A stretch of DNA of 64,000 nt from assembly GCA_963829085.1 (NCBI GenBank), contig CAWHHJ010000007.1, positions 124,001 through 188,000 of the forward strand, written 5' to 3'. Positions 1 through 9,420 of this stretch are shown here, in pieces; within the stretch, counting starts at the first letter, position 1; the number at the start of each line of letters is the position of its first letter. A program made the translations under genes and the position numbers. Under the pieces are notes generated by a model. That model had not been told where the DNA came from and ran no database searches. It saw nothing but the letters and a program-made list of their open reading frames with translations. Source of the stretch: PALSA-1004 sp963829085. GTDB lineage: Bacteria > Pseudomonadota > Gammaproteobacteria > Burkholderiales > SG8-41.

Positions 1-665
1 CCTGCGATGCGTGGCTGCGCAATCCTGCGACTCGGGAAGACGATGGAGTTGCGCGATAAATCCAGATAATTATAGCGGATTGGCCGTTCCAGCTAACCAT
101 CCTCTTAGTCGCGTGACTGACACTGGACGATCAGCATCAAATGCGAATGTCTCGTCTTTCGCCGTTCAAAGATGCGCGCCCGAATACCGTTCGTTTAAGT
201 TGACGAACCTTGCGACGCAGCAAACTAGTTCGCGGGCGTGGGTACGCACTTGTTTTCTACAACCACCGCACGAAGCGATGAAGGCAAAAAAAAACGCAAC
301 CCCATGGGGGCTGCGTCTAAGATTCCACCAAAGGAGGAGGATTTGGAGGATATGCGCCGACACCTGTAAAGATGCCCAACGCAAAGCCATTATGGGCCGC
401 CGGGAAGCCCTTTGCAAGCAGTTTCTGCTGCTATGCAATATAAATCCTGCGGATCGTCCCATCCGTCTGGATTACCTTTCTGAACAGGGACTTAAGCAAT
501 CATCACTGGCCTTAGGGCCGGCAGACAGCGCTCAGCTATCTTGGGCTAAAGAAACAACTGCGCGGGTGTGATCGCTCGGCTGTGCCAACGGGCCACCGCA
601 CTCGGCGAGTGGGCGCAAATCATCATCGCTATAATCGTCGCTCGATCAACTACCGGCCGCAAGCA
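1..665. other. Left-edge region without a convincing gene
   Basis: I see no convincing protein-coding gene here. Open frames on both strands lack family resemblance, signal peptides or ribosome-binding sites. The only clear element is a minus-strand intrinsic terminator at 286-316. On the minus strand, a short frame ending at 317-319 directly abuts the terminator stem and ends in a Pro-rich tail (PPNPPPLVES). It is interrupted by an in-frame TAG about 37 codons upstream and cannot be called a gene. It may be the end of a small or decayed gene. Confidence 0.5.
286..316 (-). terminator. Intrinsic terminator, minus strand
   Basis: Read on the minus strand there is a stem ACGCA/TGCGT continuing into CCCC/GGGG with a small internal loop and a 2-nt apical loop, followed at once by a run of eight to nine T. 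This is a classic rho-independent terminator for a transcript coming from the right. No recognisable gene feeds it. Confidence 0.7.
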
Positions 666-1709
666 ATGCCTGCAACGATGATACTTACCGGTGACGTGAA
701 CCTCATGAACGTCACTGACCCCGATGTGCCATTCAAGCGCGTGGCAGATGAGTTCCGTACGACAGACGTCGTCTTCAGCAACCTCGAGTGCTGTCTGTAT
801 CATCCTCCCGGCGGCCATTCAGTCGACACCGAAGGTTTTTTCGCGGATCCACTAGCCGGCGGTGAGACCTTGAAACGGGCCGGCATCCACGTGGTCGGCA
901 TCGCCAACAACGTCAACTACGGCGAGGCGGCGATCCGTTCATCCATCGCGCGTCTCGACGAACTTGGCATCCCGCACACGGGTGCCGGGGCAAACCGCGC
1001 AGCGGCGCGAGCGCCGGTCGTTCTCAATCGCAACGGCGTGCGCTACGGTTTTTTACAACGCACTTCGGTCTATTGGCCGACCAATCATGAGGCCGCGGAC
1101 AACGCGCCCGGTGTTGCCGTTATTCGCGGACACACCGCATATCAGCTGCCGCTGCACAAGACACGGCCTGAGATTCCGCCCGCCAACCGGCCCGGCCTCC
1201 CGCCCGTGATACTTACCTGGGCGGATGCAAAATATCTGCAGCAATACAAAGAAGACGTCACCGCGTTGCGCTCACAATGCGACATTCTCGTCGCATCGTG
1301 TCATTGGGGCCTGCATCAGGACGTGCTCGACTACATGCCTGAAATCGCGCATGCCGCCATCGATGCCGGAGCTGACATCGTGATCGGCCATGGACCCCAC
1401 TATTCGCTTCCGGTCGAAGCGTACAAAGGCAAGCCGATCTATTACGGACTCGGCAGCTTTTCCTTTCACACCGGTCACGGCGGCCGGAAGCACGGGGATT
1501 GGGTCGGCATGATGGCGCGCGTGAGAGTCGACGGCAAAACTATCAAGCATGCGACGTTTCAGTTTGTGCGCCACAACGACGCGAATGAATCGGTACTGTG
1601 CGCGCTGACAAATGAGCAGGCAACGCTCGAGGACATCACGGCGCGCAGCGCGAAATTTGGCTCGAAGCTAAAAGTGGAAGGCGATCAGGTGTCGATCGCG
1701 CTGAGCTAA
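666..1709 (+). CDS. CapA/PgsA-like metallophosphatase-fold protein
   Basis: About 347 residues of the CapA (poly-gamma-glutamate capsule synthesis, PGA_cap) family, which has a calcineurin-like metallophosphatase fold. Visible motifs are the first strand with GDVNLMN, then SNLECCLY, GIANNVNYG, SCHWG and the C-terminal GHGPHY with YYGLGSFSF. The open frame reaches back to 582, but the extra residues are basic and not family-like, so I place the start at the ATG at 666. No signal peptide or anchor is seen, unlike capsule CapA, so a cytoplasmic hydrolase role is more likely. The usual ANNH motif reads ANNV, losing a conserved His. It converges on the Bug gene that follows. Substrate unknown. Confidence 0.8.
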   Translation: MPATMILTGDVNLMNVTDPDVPFKRVADEFRTTDVVFSNLECCLYHPPGGHSVDTEGFFADPLAGGETLKRAGIHVVGIANNVNYGEAAIRSSIARLDELGIPHTGAGANRAAARAPVVLNRNGVRYGFLQRTSVYWPTNHEAADNAPGVAVIRGHTAYQLPLHKTRPEIPPANRPGLPPVILTWADAKYLQQYKEDVTALRSQCDILVASCHWGLHQDVLDYMPEIAHAAIDAGADIVIGHGPHYSLPVEAYKGKPIYYGLGSFSFHTGHGGRKHGDWVGMMARVRVDGKTIKHATFQFVRHNDANESVLCALTNEQATLEDITARSAKFGSKLKVEGDQVSIALS

Positions 1710-1725
1710 CGCACCAGCGTAGCAA

Positions 1726-2703
1726 TCAGTCGGCGCGGGCGCCCGACGACTTTACGACCGGCGTCCATTGCTTGATCTGAGCCTCGATAAACGCCCGATA
1801 TTGCTGCGGAGTACCTGCTGCCACATCCATCGCCAGATTGTTAAGACGCTCCTTCACATCGGACCGCTGAAGAATCCGCGTCGTTTCATCATGCAGCTTT
1901 GCAACGATTGCTTGCGGGGTCTTTGCAGGCGCGTGCAAGCCGTGGAAGTTGAGTCCTTCATACCTCGGAACGACACTTGCGATCGGCGGTACGTTCGGCA
2001 GACTTGCTGCCGGCTGCGCACTCGTCACTCCAAGCGCTTTGAGCTTGCCTGCGTTCACCTGTGCGAGCGCGGTCGATACCGCAATCATGGCGTAATCGAC
2101 GTCTCCCACTAGCACGCCCGTTAGCGCGGGGCCGCCTCCATTATACGGCACGCTGATGACTTTGATGCCCGCCAGGCTGTTCATGTATTCGGCGAAAATG
2201 TGAGCGGATGTTCCGATGCCCTGCGAGCCGTAGCGCAGCATTCCCGGTTTAGCCTTTGCCTGTTCGATGAGCACCTTCAAATTCGTTATCGGCGATGAAA
2301 CGGGCGCGACCAGCGCCAGCGGAAATGTGACCCACAAACCGATGTGCTCAAAATCCCGCAACGGATCATATGGCAGGTTCTTGTACATCGCCGTCGCCAT
2401 TGCCATGGTTGCTATCGATCCAATGACGAGCGTATAGCCGTCGGGCGCCGCCTTCGCGACGAGATCCGTTCCTGTAGTACCACCGGCCGACGGCCGATTA
2501 TCGATGATCACCGGTTGGCCGACACTTTCTGAAAGGCGCTGACCAATGATGCGTCCCAAAGTATCGGTCGAACCTCCTGGCGCGAACGGCACGACGAGAC
2601 GAATGGAATGGTTGGGATAGCCCTGCGCCGAAGATGTATGCGTAAACGCTGCGCTCCAGACGGCAAGGGCACCATAGACTACGTGACGCGCAACCCCGGT
2701 CAC
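1726..2703 (-). CDS. Bug/TctC family tripartite tricarboxylate transporter substrate-binding protein
   Basis: 325-residue periplasmic binding protein. It has a signal peptide ending near SSAQ, then the family's opening strand (YPNHSIRLVVPFAPGGSTD), a PDGYTLV motif and the VPYNGG loop that closes on the ligand. These proteins bind carboxylates and related small molecules. The start is a GTG overlapping the stop of the enolase-superfamily gene by 4 nt, so the two are translationally coupled. The ligand is therefore probably the sugar acid or hydroxy acid handled by that dehydratase (inference). No membrane subunits are nearby. Confidence 0.9.
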   Translation of the reverse strand: MTGVARHVVYGALAVWSAAFTHTSSAQGYPNHSIRLVVPFAPGGSTDTLGRIIGQRLSESVGQPVIIDNRPSAGGTTGTDLVAKAAPDGYTLVIGSIATMAMATAMYKNLPYDPLRDFEHIGLWVTFPLALVAPVSSPITNLKVLIEQAKAKPGMLRYGSQGIGTSAHIFAEYMNSLAGIKVISVPYNGGGPALTGVLVGDVDYAMIAVSTALAQVNAGKLKALGVTSAQPAASLPNVPPIASVVPRYEGLNFHGLHAPAKTPQAIVAKLHDETTRILQRSDVKERLNNLAMDVAAGTPQQYRAFIEAQIKQWTPVVKSSGARAD

Positions 2704-3850
2704 GGGCCTTCGTCCGACGGGTGCCTGAGATTGCGCGCCGGATACACTTTGGCCGGATGCTGCTTCAGCGCCTCTTCATCGATATCGATGCCCAGTCCGG
2801 GCGCGGTGGGCAGATTAATGTAGCCATTCTTCGGCTTCAACTGGTTGGGCGAAATCTTGTCGCAGAACTCGACGAACGGCAGGAAATACTCCGTGATGAT
2901 GAAATTGGGCATGCCGGCGGACGCATGGACCGTCGATGACAACCCGACTGCGGTGGAGTTGTAATTGTGTGGCGACATCGCGACCATATACGGCTCGGCC
3001 ATCGCTGCGATTTCTTTGAGTTCGAGTATCCCGCCACAGCACGCCACATCGGGATTGAGAATATCGGCTGCGCGCGCTTCGAGTAGCGGGCGAAAACCCT
3101 GCTTCAGGTAAGTCGCTTCGCCAATCACGATCGGCAGGCCAGTGCCGCGCCGGATTTCAGCAAGCCCGTCGGCATTTTCTGCGATGCACGGCTCTTCCAT
3201 CCAATACAGTTGAACTCGGCGAGTTTCCTGTCGAGCGGAATCGCATGCATCGGCGCAAGGCGGCGATGCTGATCGATCAGGATGTCGACGTCAGGTCCGA
3301 TTGCATCGCGCACGGCTTTGATCACCGCCACCGCGCGTGCTTCGTGTTCTTTGGGAATCCAGCTCCGCCATGGTGAGGGCAGCGGATCAAGCTTCATCGC
3401 AGTGAAGCCCTGTGCGACGACTTTTTCCGCCGCGCGTGCGTAATCGGCCGGCTGCTTAAGCTGATAGCTCCAGCCGTTCGCATACACCCGTATCTTGTCG
3501 CGATAGCGACCGCCGAGCAGGTTATAGACCGGCTGTTTCGTCGCCTTGCCCGCAATGTCCCACATCGCCTGCTCGATGCCGCTGATAGCGCAATATAGTT
3601 CGAGCGAGCCGCGGCGGGCGGCATAATCATCAAATGCCATCTGCGTGAAGTGCTTGATGTTGAATGGATCGCGTCCTACGGCGTATTTGCCAAGCGCGGT
3701 AAGCTGCGCCATGACGGCGGTATCACGATCGTATTGTGAGTACGCCTCGCCCCAGCCGTGAATACCCGCGTCAGTTTCGACTTTTACGAACATCAGGTTC
3801 TTGCGCCATCCGGGATGGACTGCGTACGGCTTGACTGCTGTTATCTTCAC
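2700..3850 (-). pseudogene. Mandelate racemase/galactonate dehydratase-like enolase-superfamily enzyme, frameshifted
   Basis: Two frames together make one ~383-residue member of the mandelate racemase/muconate lactonizing subgroup. The first frame holds the capping domain (KITAVKPYAVHPGWR) and the barrel strands AMKLDP and DILIDQHRR. The second frame begins at YWMEEPC and carries the metal ligand in GEATYLK and a His in MSPHN, as in galactonate-dehydratase-like enzymes. One base is missing near 3201-3209, where Asn-Leu-Tyr-Trp-Met would be expected. The start is the GTG at 3850, placed 7 nt after GGAGG; an upstream ATG at 3874 has no such site. If the gap is an assembly error, the enzyme is intact. 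Substrate not predictable. Confidence 0.8.
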
Positions 3851-4064
3851 TTCGATTCCTCCATTTAGGCTCATGCCGTCTACATGAAACTGCGCGTCCT
3901 ATGTAGTGTTCGAGCGCTTGCGAATGCCGTATTTACCTCACATACTACGTTTGCACAACTGAAGAAAATTAATTTCCGGAAAGCCAACCAACCCGGCTTC
4001 AGTTGCTGAGCACACTCTGCTCGCTACATTCATAACTACAAGCTCGCTGGTTCATGGAGGTCCG

Positions 4065-5018
4065 ATGAAGATAGTAGCTACAGTCGTATCGGTGCTGTCT
4101 GTAGGTGTGGTTTCAGCGCAAACCTATCCAGCGAAAGCTGTGCGCATCATCGTGCCGTATCCGGCCGGCGGAACCTCCGACATACTTTCACGACTGCTGA
4201 GTCCGAAGTTGAATGAGGTCTTCGGTCAACCAATCGTCGTCGACAATCGTCCCGGCGCAAATGGCAACATCGGTGCAGATCTCGTAGCGAAATCGACGCC
4301 CGACGGCTATACGCTGCTCCTCGCCGATCTCGGCGCCTTATCGATCAGCCCGAGCATCTACAAATTGCCGTTTGATGCGCTCAAAGATCTCGCGCCGGTC
4401 ACGATGGTCGCCTATTCGCCGCACCTGCTGGCGGTGCATCCGTCAGTGCCTGTTAAAACGGTGAAGGAGCTTATCGCTCTCGCGAAATCAAAACCGGGCC
4501 GCCTCAACTTTGCAGTGTCCTCGATCGGCGGCGCGCCTCATCTCGCCGGCGTTGCCTTCGAGGAGCAGACAGGCATCAAGTGGACATACATACCCTACAA
4601 GGGCGGGTCCGATGCCATCATTGGCCTCGCTTCAGGTCAGGCCGATGCCATTTTCAACGGCATGCTCGCAACCTATCCGCACGTGCGTTCGGGAAAACTC
4701 AAACTGATCGCGGTGTCGAGCGCCAAGCGGGTGGCTGCGATTCCCGAAGTGCCGACGGTGGCGGAATCAGGACTCAAGGATTTCGAGACAGGAACGTGGC
4801 AGGGCGTCGTCGCGGCAGGTGGAACGCCGAAAGAAATAGTCACTCGGCTCAATGCGGAAATCATCAAGGCCTTCAGCACCGCTGACATGAAAGAGAACCT
4901 CACCAAGCAGGGGGCGGAGGTTTATCCCATGACGCCGGAACAACTCGGCAACTGGCTCAAGACGGAAATCGCGAAGTGGGCGAAGGTCGTGAAGGCTGCC
5001 AATCTCAAGCTTGAATAG
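4065..5018 (+). CDS. Bug/TctC family solute-binding protein
   Basis: 317 residues with a short signal peptide ending VSAQ, the opening strand YPAKAVRIIVPYPAGGTSD, then STPDGYTLLLAD and the ligand-closing IPYKGG. The start is fixed by GGAGG four bases before the ATG. The gene stands alone on the plus strand, between the divergent dehydratase gene and the convergent threonine-synthase-like gene 3 bp downstream. Ligand unknown; carboxylate by family. Confidence 0.9.
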   Translation: MKIVATVVSVLSVGVVSAQTYPAKAVRIIVPYPAGGTSDILSRLLSPKLNEVFGQPIVVDNRPGANGNIGADLVAKSTPDGYTLLLADLGALSISPSIYKLPFDALKDLAPVTMVAYSPHLLAVHPSVPVKTVKELIALAKSKPGRLNFAVSSIGGAPHLAGVAFEEQTGIKWTYIPYKGGSDAIIGLASGQADAIFNGMLATYPHVRSGKLKLIAVSSAKRVAAIPEVPTVAESGLKDFETGTWQGVVAAGGTPKEIVTRLNAEIIKAFSTADMKENLTKQGAEVYPMTPEQLGNWLKTEIAKWAKVVKAANLKLE

Positions 5019-5021
5019 CCG

Positions 5022-6158
5022 CTATTCCGTGCGCGCATCCACTTTGAGCAATTGCCCGATCTTCTCTGACGCTTTGAGTCCGCTGCCCGTTAAGACCAAT
5101 ACTGTCGTTTGCGCAGGATCGATCGCCCCGCTTTGGAAAAGCTGGCGCAGGCCCGCGGCCGCGGCGGCGCTGGTCGGCTCAATATACAAGCCGCTTTTCG
5201 CGAGTGCGCCCAAGGCGGAAACAATCTCATCTTCGCTAACGGCGAGTATGCTGCCGCCCGAGTCTCTCACCGCATGCAGCACTTCTTTTACACGCGTCGG
5301 CTTGGATGACGCGATACCTTCCGCGATGGTGTTCGTAATCTCGGTTGGCACAAGCGTCTCGACGCCTCTCCTGAAGGCCTCATAGTAAGGCGCGCAGTTT
5401 GCAGCCTGCACGCCGAACAAGCGCGGCATCCGATTAATTTCACCCTGCCGTATCAGCTCCGAAAATCCGCGCTCGCAGCCGCACGCATTGCTGCCATAGC
5501 CCACTGGAAAAACGACGTTATCGGGCGCCTTGAATCCGAGTTGCTCCCACAATTCATACGCGAGGGTCTTCGTGCCTTCCAGAAAAAACGGCTGCCAGTT
5601 GTGGCTCGCATAAAATATTTGTTTGGCGTAACGCAACGCGGCGTCCGCCACGTCCTGACGCGAGCCTCTGATAGTCACGACGTCCGCGCCGGTCGCCGCC
5701 ATCTGCGCGATCTTTGGATAGGAAGCCGTTTCCGGCACGAGAATGCGGCTGCGCATACCGGCCGCAGCGGAATATGCAGCGAGCGAGGCGCCCGCGTTGC
5801 CCGACGAATCCTCGAGCACACTTGAGATGCCGCGGCTCTGCAGATAACTGATGAGTGTCGTCATGCCGCGGTCTTTGAATGAACCGGTCGGCGCCATGAA
5901 CTCGAGCTTCATCGTTACTGCAATGCCATCGATTTTGCCGCAGACGAGCGGCGTCCATCCTTCGCCAAGCGTCACGGCGTCCTTCTCATCGACGAGCAGC
6001 GCTTTGGCGTAACGCCACACCGAGCGTCTCGACGTATTGATGTCTCTGCGCGTCAGGCCGGGGGCATCGCCGAGGTTGAGGTGCGCGCCGCCATCACCGC
6101 ACCAGCGCGCTGTATCAAGCGGATAGGTCTTGCCCGTTGAGGAATCGATGTAGTGCAT
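5022..6158 (-). CDS. Threonine-synthase-like PLP-dependent enzyme (fold type II)
   Basis: 378 residues. The Schiff-base lysine is Lys95 in the motif TGSFKDRG. SSGNAGASLAAY forms the phosphate/asparagine loop, and a glycine-rich stretch (PVGYGSNACG) follows. The N-terminal part (LGEGWTPLV) is typical of threonine synthase, but the Cys-rich zinc ribbon of many bacterial ThrC proteins is absent. The usual reaction would be O-phosphohomoserine to threonine; a catabolic dehydratase or lyase relative is equally possible. The frame is open back to 6296, but family similarity begins at the ATG at 6158. It follows a Bug gene by 7 bp, so it is probably part of an uptake-plus-catabolism unit rather than housekeeping threonine synthesis (inference). 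Confidence 0.8.
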   Translation of the reverse strand: MHYIDSSTGKTYPLDTARWCGDGGAHLNLGDAPGLTRRDINTSRRSVWRYAKALLVDEKDAVTLGEGWTPLVCGKIDGIAVTMKLEFMAPTGSFKDRGMTTLISYLQSRGISSVLEDSSGNAGASLAAYSAAAGMRSRILVPETASYPKIAQMAATGADVVTIRGSRQDVADAALRYAKQIFYASHNWQPFFLEGTKTLAYELWEQLGFKAPDNVVFPVGYGSNACGCERGFSELIRQGEINRMPRLFGVQAANCAPYYEAFRRGVETLVPTEITNTIAEGIASSKPTRVKEVLHAVRDSGGSILAVSEDEIVSALGALAKSGLYIEPTSAAAAAGLRQLFQSGAIDPAQTTVLVLTGSGLKASEKIGQLLKVDARTE

Positions 6159-6165
6159 GCGTGTC

Positions 6166-7128
6166 CTATTGTTCGAGCCGGATATGGGTCTGCGCCACGA
6201 CTTCTTTCCAGCGGCGCATTTCGGCGTCGATGAGCGCACGGAATTCATCGACCGTTGCGGGATTGATATCGAGCGCAAGCGCCGAAAAGCGTTCACGCAC
6301 GTCGGCGGCAGCGAGCGCTGCTACGATTTCACGATTCAGCTTATTCGTAATCTCACGCGGCGTGCCTGCCGGCGCAAGCACTCCATACCAGTGCGTCACC
6401 ACGAAGTCTTTGACACCGGACTCCTGGAAAGTCGGAATTTCCGGCGCTCGAGCGTGTCGTCCTGCGGTCGCAATTGCGAGTCCCTTGATCTTGCCGGCCT
6501 TGAGTTGGGTCAGGACCGCCGCCAAAGGATTCATCAATAGTGCAATCTGCCCTGCCATCACATCGGTCAATGCAGGCGCAGCGCCTTTATAAGGTACCTC
6601 GTTCAGGGTGAGTCCGGTCTTCGTGCGCAGCCACTCGTAAGTCATGTATGGACCCTGTCCGGTCGTGCCTAGCGTGACCTTCTCGCTCTGCGCTTTGGGC
6701 ATCCCGAGTAATTGCTTTATGTCCGGACTAAACGATGGATTCGCGCACAACACCTGCGGCGACATCGCGAACAATCCGACTGGCGCGAAATCCTTCTGCG
6801 CATCGAAGCGCGGCTTTGCGTACGCAACTGTATTGATCGTGATCGCAGGGTCGGCGACGATCATCGTGTAACCGTCGGGAGTTGCTCTAGCAACGAGTTC
6901 CGTTCCGATCATGCTCGAAGCGCCGGGGCGATTGTCGATCACGAAGGTCTGACCCAGCGCTGCGCCAAGCTTCTGGGCAACAGCACGCGCCGTAATATCA
7001 GATCCGCCGCCAGGCGCGTACGGCACAATCATGCGCACCGGTCGCGACGGGTAATCATCGCCCGCCGCGCACGCGTCGATAGCAATCAACGCGACGACGA
7101 GAACAATAAATGGGTACGATGTTTTCAT
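6166..7128 (-). CDS. Bug/TctC family solute-binding protein
   Basis: About 320 residues from the ATG at 7128, where a good signal peptide (MKTSYPFIVLVVALIAIDAC) starts; the frame extends to 7191 without support. Family motifs are YPSRPVRMIVPYAPGGGSD, TPDGYTMIV and VPYKGA. It is first in an operon with the threonine-synthase-like gene 7 bp downstream, so its ligand may be an amino-acid-derived acid (inference). Confidence 0.9.
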   Translation of the reverse strand: MKTSYPFIVLVVALIAIDACAAGDDYPSRPVRMIVPYAPGGGSDITARAVAQKLGAALGQTFVIDNRPGASSMIGTELVARATPDGYTMIVADPAITINTVAYAKPRFDAQKDFAPVGLFAMSPQVLCANPSFSPDIKQLLGMPKAQSEKVTLGTTGQGPYMTYEWLRTKTGLTLNEVPYKGAAPALTDVMAGQIALLMNPLAAVLTQLKAGKIKGLAIATAGRHARAPEIPTFQESGVKDFVVTHWYGVLAPAGTPREITNKLNREIVAALAAADVRERFSALALDINPATVDEFRALIDAEMRRWKEVVAQTHIRLEQ

Positions 7129-7278
7129 TGACCAGCAGCCAAGCGCGCAGCGCGATGAATCCGGCACGCGGTATGATACAGCCGTGCGCAACAGAGGTGC
7201 ACGGTTCTACGTGGACCGCAGTCACCTTGATGATTGGACGCCGCTCCCAACGGCGAACGAATTTCAAAGGTACGTCCT

Positions 7279-9420
7279 TTGGCGAAAAATGAATTGAGGC
7301 TTGCCGCCGACGTAGGCGGAACCTTTACCGATCTCGTGATGCATGACGCAACCAGCGGGGAGATTTCTACCGGCAAGCTTCTCACGACACCTGCTGATCC
7401 AAGTATCGCAATCCTGGAAGGAACGCTGCGGCTCTTAAAGAAGCGCGGCAGGCTGCTTTCAGATATCGCATATTTCATGCACGCTACCACGCTCGTCACG
7501 AACACAATCATCGAGCGAAAAGGCGCGCGCACCGGCCTCATCATGACTGGCGGATTTCGCGACATCATCGAGATGGGCACCGAAACACGTTACGACATCT
7601 ACGATCTCGGCATCGATTTGCCGCCACCGCTGGTTCCACGCGAGTTGCGGCGGGAAGTTGCCGAACGCATCGACGCCGCGGGACTGATCGTCACGCCGCT
7701 CGACGTCGATGGCGCCCGTCGCATAGTGACCGAGCTTGCTGACGGCGGCGTGACCGCGATCGCCGTGTGCTTCCTGCATGCGTATGTGAATCCACTGCAC
7801 GAACGTGCCGTCGCGGAGCTGGTACGCACAGAGTTTCCGCATATAGCCATTTCTTTGTCGTCTGAAGTGCAACCGGAGATTCGGGAATACGAGCGCGCGT
7901 CGACCACCGCCGCGAACGCATATGCACAACCGATCACCCGGGAGTATCTTGGCCGGCTCACACGCGGACTGGCGAGCGAAGGTTTTGCCGGTCATTTCCA
8001 CGTCATGCTGTCGAGTGGCGGCCTGACCGATGCCGATGTGGCGTCGGCGATGCCGATCAAGATACTCGAATCCGGTCCCGCCGCGGGTGTTGAAGCCGCG
8101 CGCTTTCTTGGCTCGTGTATCGGCATCGACACGCTCGTCTCGTTCGACATGGGCGGCACAACCGCGAAGATAGGCTTGATCGCGCATGGTGCACCGACGC
8201 TTTCGTCCCAACTCGAAGTCGCACGGCTGCACCGCTTCAAGAGAGGCAGCGGACTCATCGTCAAATCGCCGACTGTCGAGTTGATCGAGATCGGCGCGGG
8301 CGGCGGCAGCATCGCACGCATCGATCAGCACGGACTGCTCAAGGTCGGTCCCGACAGCGCTGGAGCTGATCCGGGCCCGGTATGCTACCGCCGCGGCGGC
8401 AGGCAGCTGACGGTGACCGACGCGAACCTCGTGCTGGGCTACCTTGATCCCGACGACTTTGCCGGTAAGGAAATGACACTTGATATGCAGAGCGCGCGCC
8501 GCGCTGCCGAGGCGCTTGCGGCCGAGCTTGCTATCTCGGCAATTGAGGTTGCGTGGGGCGTCCACGAAATTGCGAATGAGAACATGGCGACCGCAGCTCG
8601 CATTCACCTCGTCGAACGCGGCAAAGATCCGGCGGCGTTTACGTTTGTCGCATTCGGCGGCGCCGGTCCGCTGCACGCGCAGGGTGTCGCGAAAAAACTC
8701 GGGGTAAAGAAACTTATCATTCCGCGCAATGCCGGTGTTATGTCTGCGCTTGGTTTGCTCGCCGCACCGCGCTCGTTTGACGTCGTGCGCAGCCATATGG
8801 CCGATCTCGCGACTGCCGATTGGAACAGGATCAATCGACTGCTCGATGACATGGCTGCGGAGGCCTGCTCGCATCTGGCCGATGTGCCGGCGTCCGGAAT
8901 TACCATCGCACGCACTGCGGACATGCGCTACCGCGGACAGGGCAGTGAATGCGCGGTCACTTTGCCGGCAGGCAAGTTCACCGCAGAGCGACGCGATGAA
9001 GTGCGAGGCGCTTTCTACTCGGCATACGACGAACTGTACGGCCGACATCTTGAAGGGCCGCCCGTGCAGTTTGTCAGCTTCCGGGTGCGCGCGGTAACGG
9101 CTAATGCACATCTCGAATTGAGCAAAGCGCAGATAAATGGAAACGCAAAGCCCGCTAAGGTTCGCGCCGCATACTCACCCGATAGTCACATCTATGTAGA
9201 AACGTCAATCTATCTGCACGACGATCTCTCAGCCGGGGCGCGATTCGCCGGTCCAGCGGTGGTGCAGTCGGGTGAATTTTCCGCGCTGATCGGTCCAGGC
9301 CAGACATGCTCGGTCGATGACTACCGGAATCTCATCATTGATTTCCAGAGTGCCCTTGCCGCAAGTCGCGGCAGTGCAGAACCCGGCAGATTTATGAGGT
9401 ACGTGAATGCGCAAGGTTGA
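7279..9420 (+). CDS. hyuA: Hydantoinase A / oxoprolinase family subunit
   Basis: About 713 residues of the hydantoinase/oxoprolinase A family (ATP-dependent amide-ring opening or, in acetophenone/acetone carboxylase relatives, carboxylation). It starts with the actin-like phosphate-binding motif DVGGTFTDLV, then TTLVTNTIIERKGA, a second actin-like strand FDMGGTTAKIG, GAGGGSIAR, and FVAFGGAGPLHA. The start is uncertain: the frame opens at a TTG at 7234, and a second TTG at 7279 sits just before the conserved domain after an AAAGG stretch. It overlaps hyuB by 14 bp. Together they form an AB complex; the ring substrate is unknown. A hyuAB pair of the same type lies at 25.9-29.6 kb. Confidence 0.85.
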   Translation: MAKNELRLAADVGGTFTDLVMHDATSGEISTGKLLTTPADPSIAILEGTLRLLKKRGRLLSDIAYFMHATTLVTNTIIERKGARTGLIMTGGFRDIIEMGTETRYDIYDLGIDLPPPLVPRELRREVAERIDAAGLIVTPLDVDGARRIVTELADGGVTAIAVCFLHAYVNPLHERAVAELVRTEFPHIAISLSSEVQPEIREYERASTTAANAYAQPITREYLGRLTRGLASEGFAGHFHVMLSSGGLTDADVASAMPIKILESGPAAGVEAARFLGSCIGIDTLVSFDMGGTTAKIGLIAHGAPTLSSQLEVARLHRFKRGSGLIVKSPTVELIEIGAGGGSIARIDQHGLLKVGPDSAGADPGPVCYRRGGRQLTVTDANLVLGYLDPDDFAGKEMTLDMQSARRAAEALAAELAISAIEVAWGVHEIANENMATAARIHLVERGKDPAAFTFVAFGGAGPLHAQGVAKKLGVKKLIIPRNAGVMSALGLLAAPRSFDVVRSHMADLATADWNRINRLLDDMAAEACSHLADVPASGITIARTADMRYRGQGSECAVTLPAGKFTAERRDEVRGAFYSAYDELYGRHLEGPPVQFVSFRVRAVTANAHLELSKAQINGNAKPAKVRAAYSPDSHIYVETSIYLHDDLSAGARFAGPAVVQSGEFSALIGPGQTCSVDDYRNLIIDFQSALAASRGSAEPGRFMRYVNAQG

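Noticed and set aside
11..571. 186-residue plus-strand frame at the left edge
   Set aside because: Runs through an obvious terminator hairpin, with unstructured composition and no recognisable family.
7459..9111. 550-residue open frame antisense to hyuA
   Set aside because: Arg/His-rich composition, no family motif, and it lies wholly over a gene with strong motifs; a GC-rich shadow frame.
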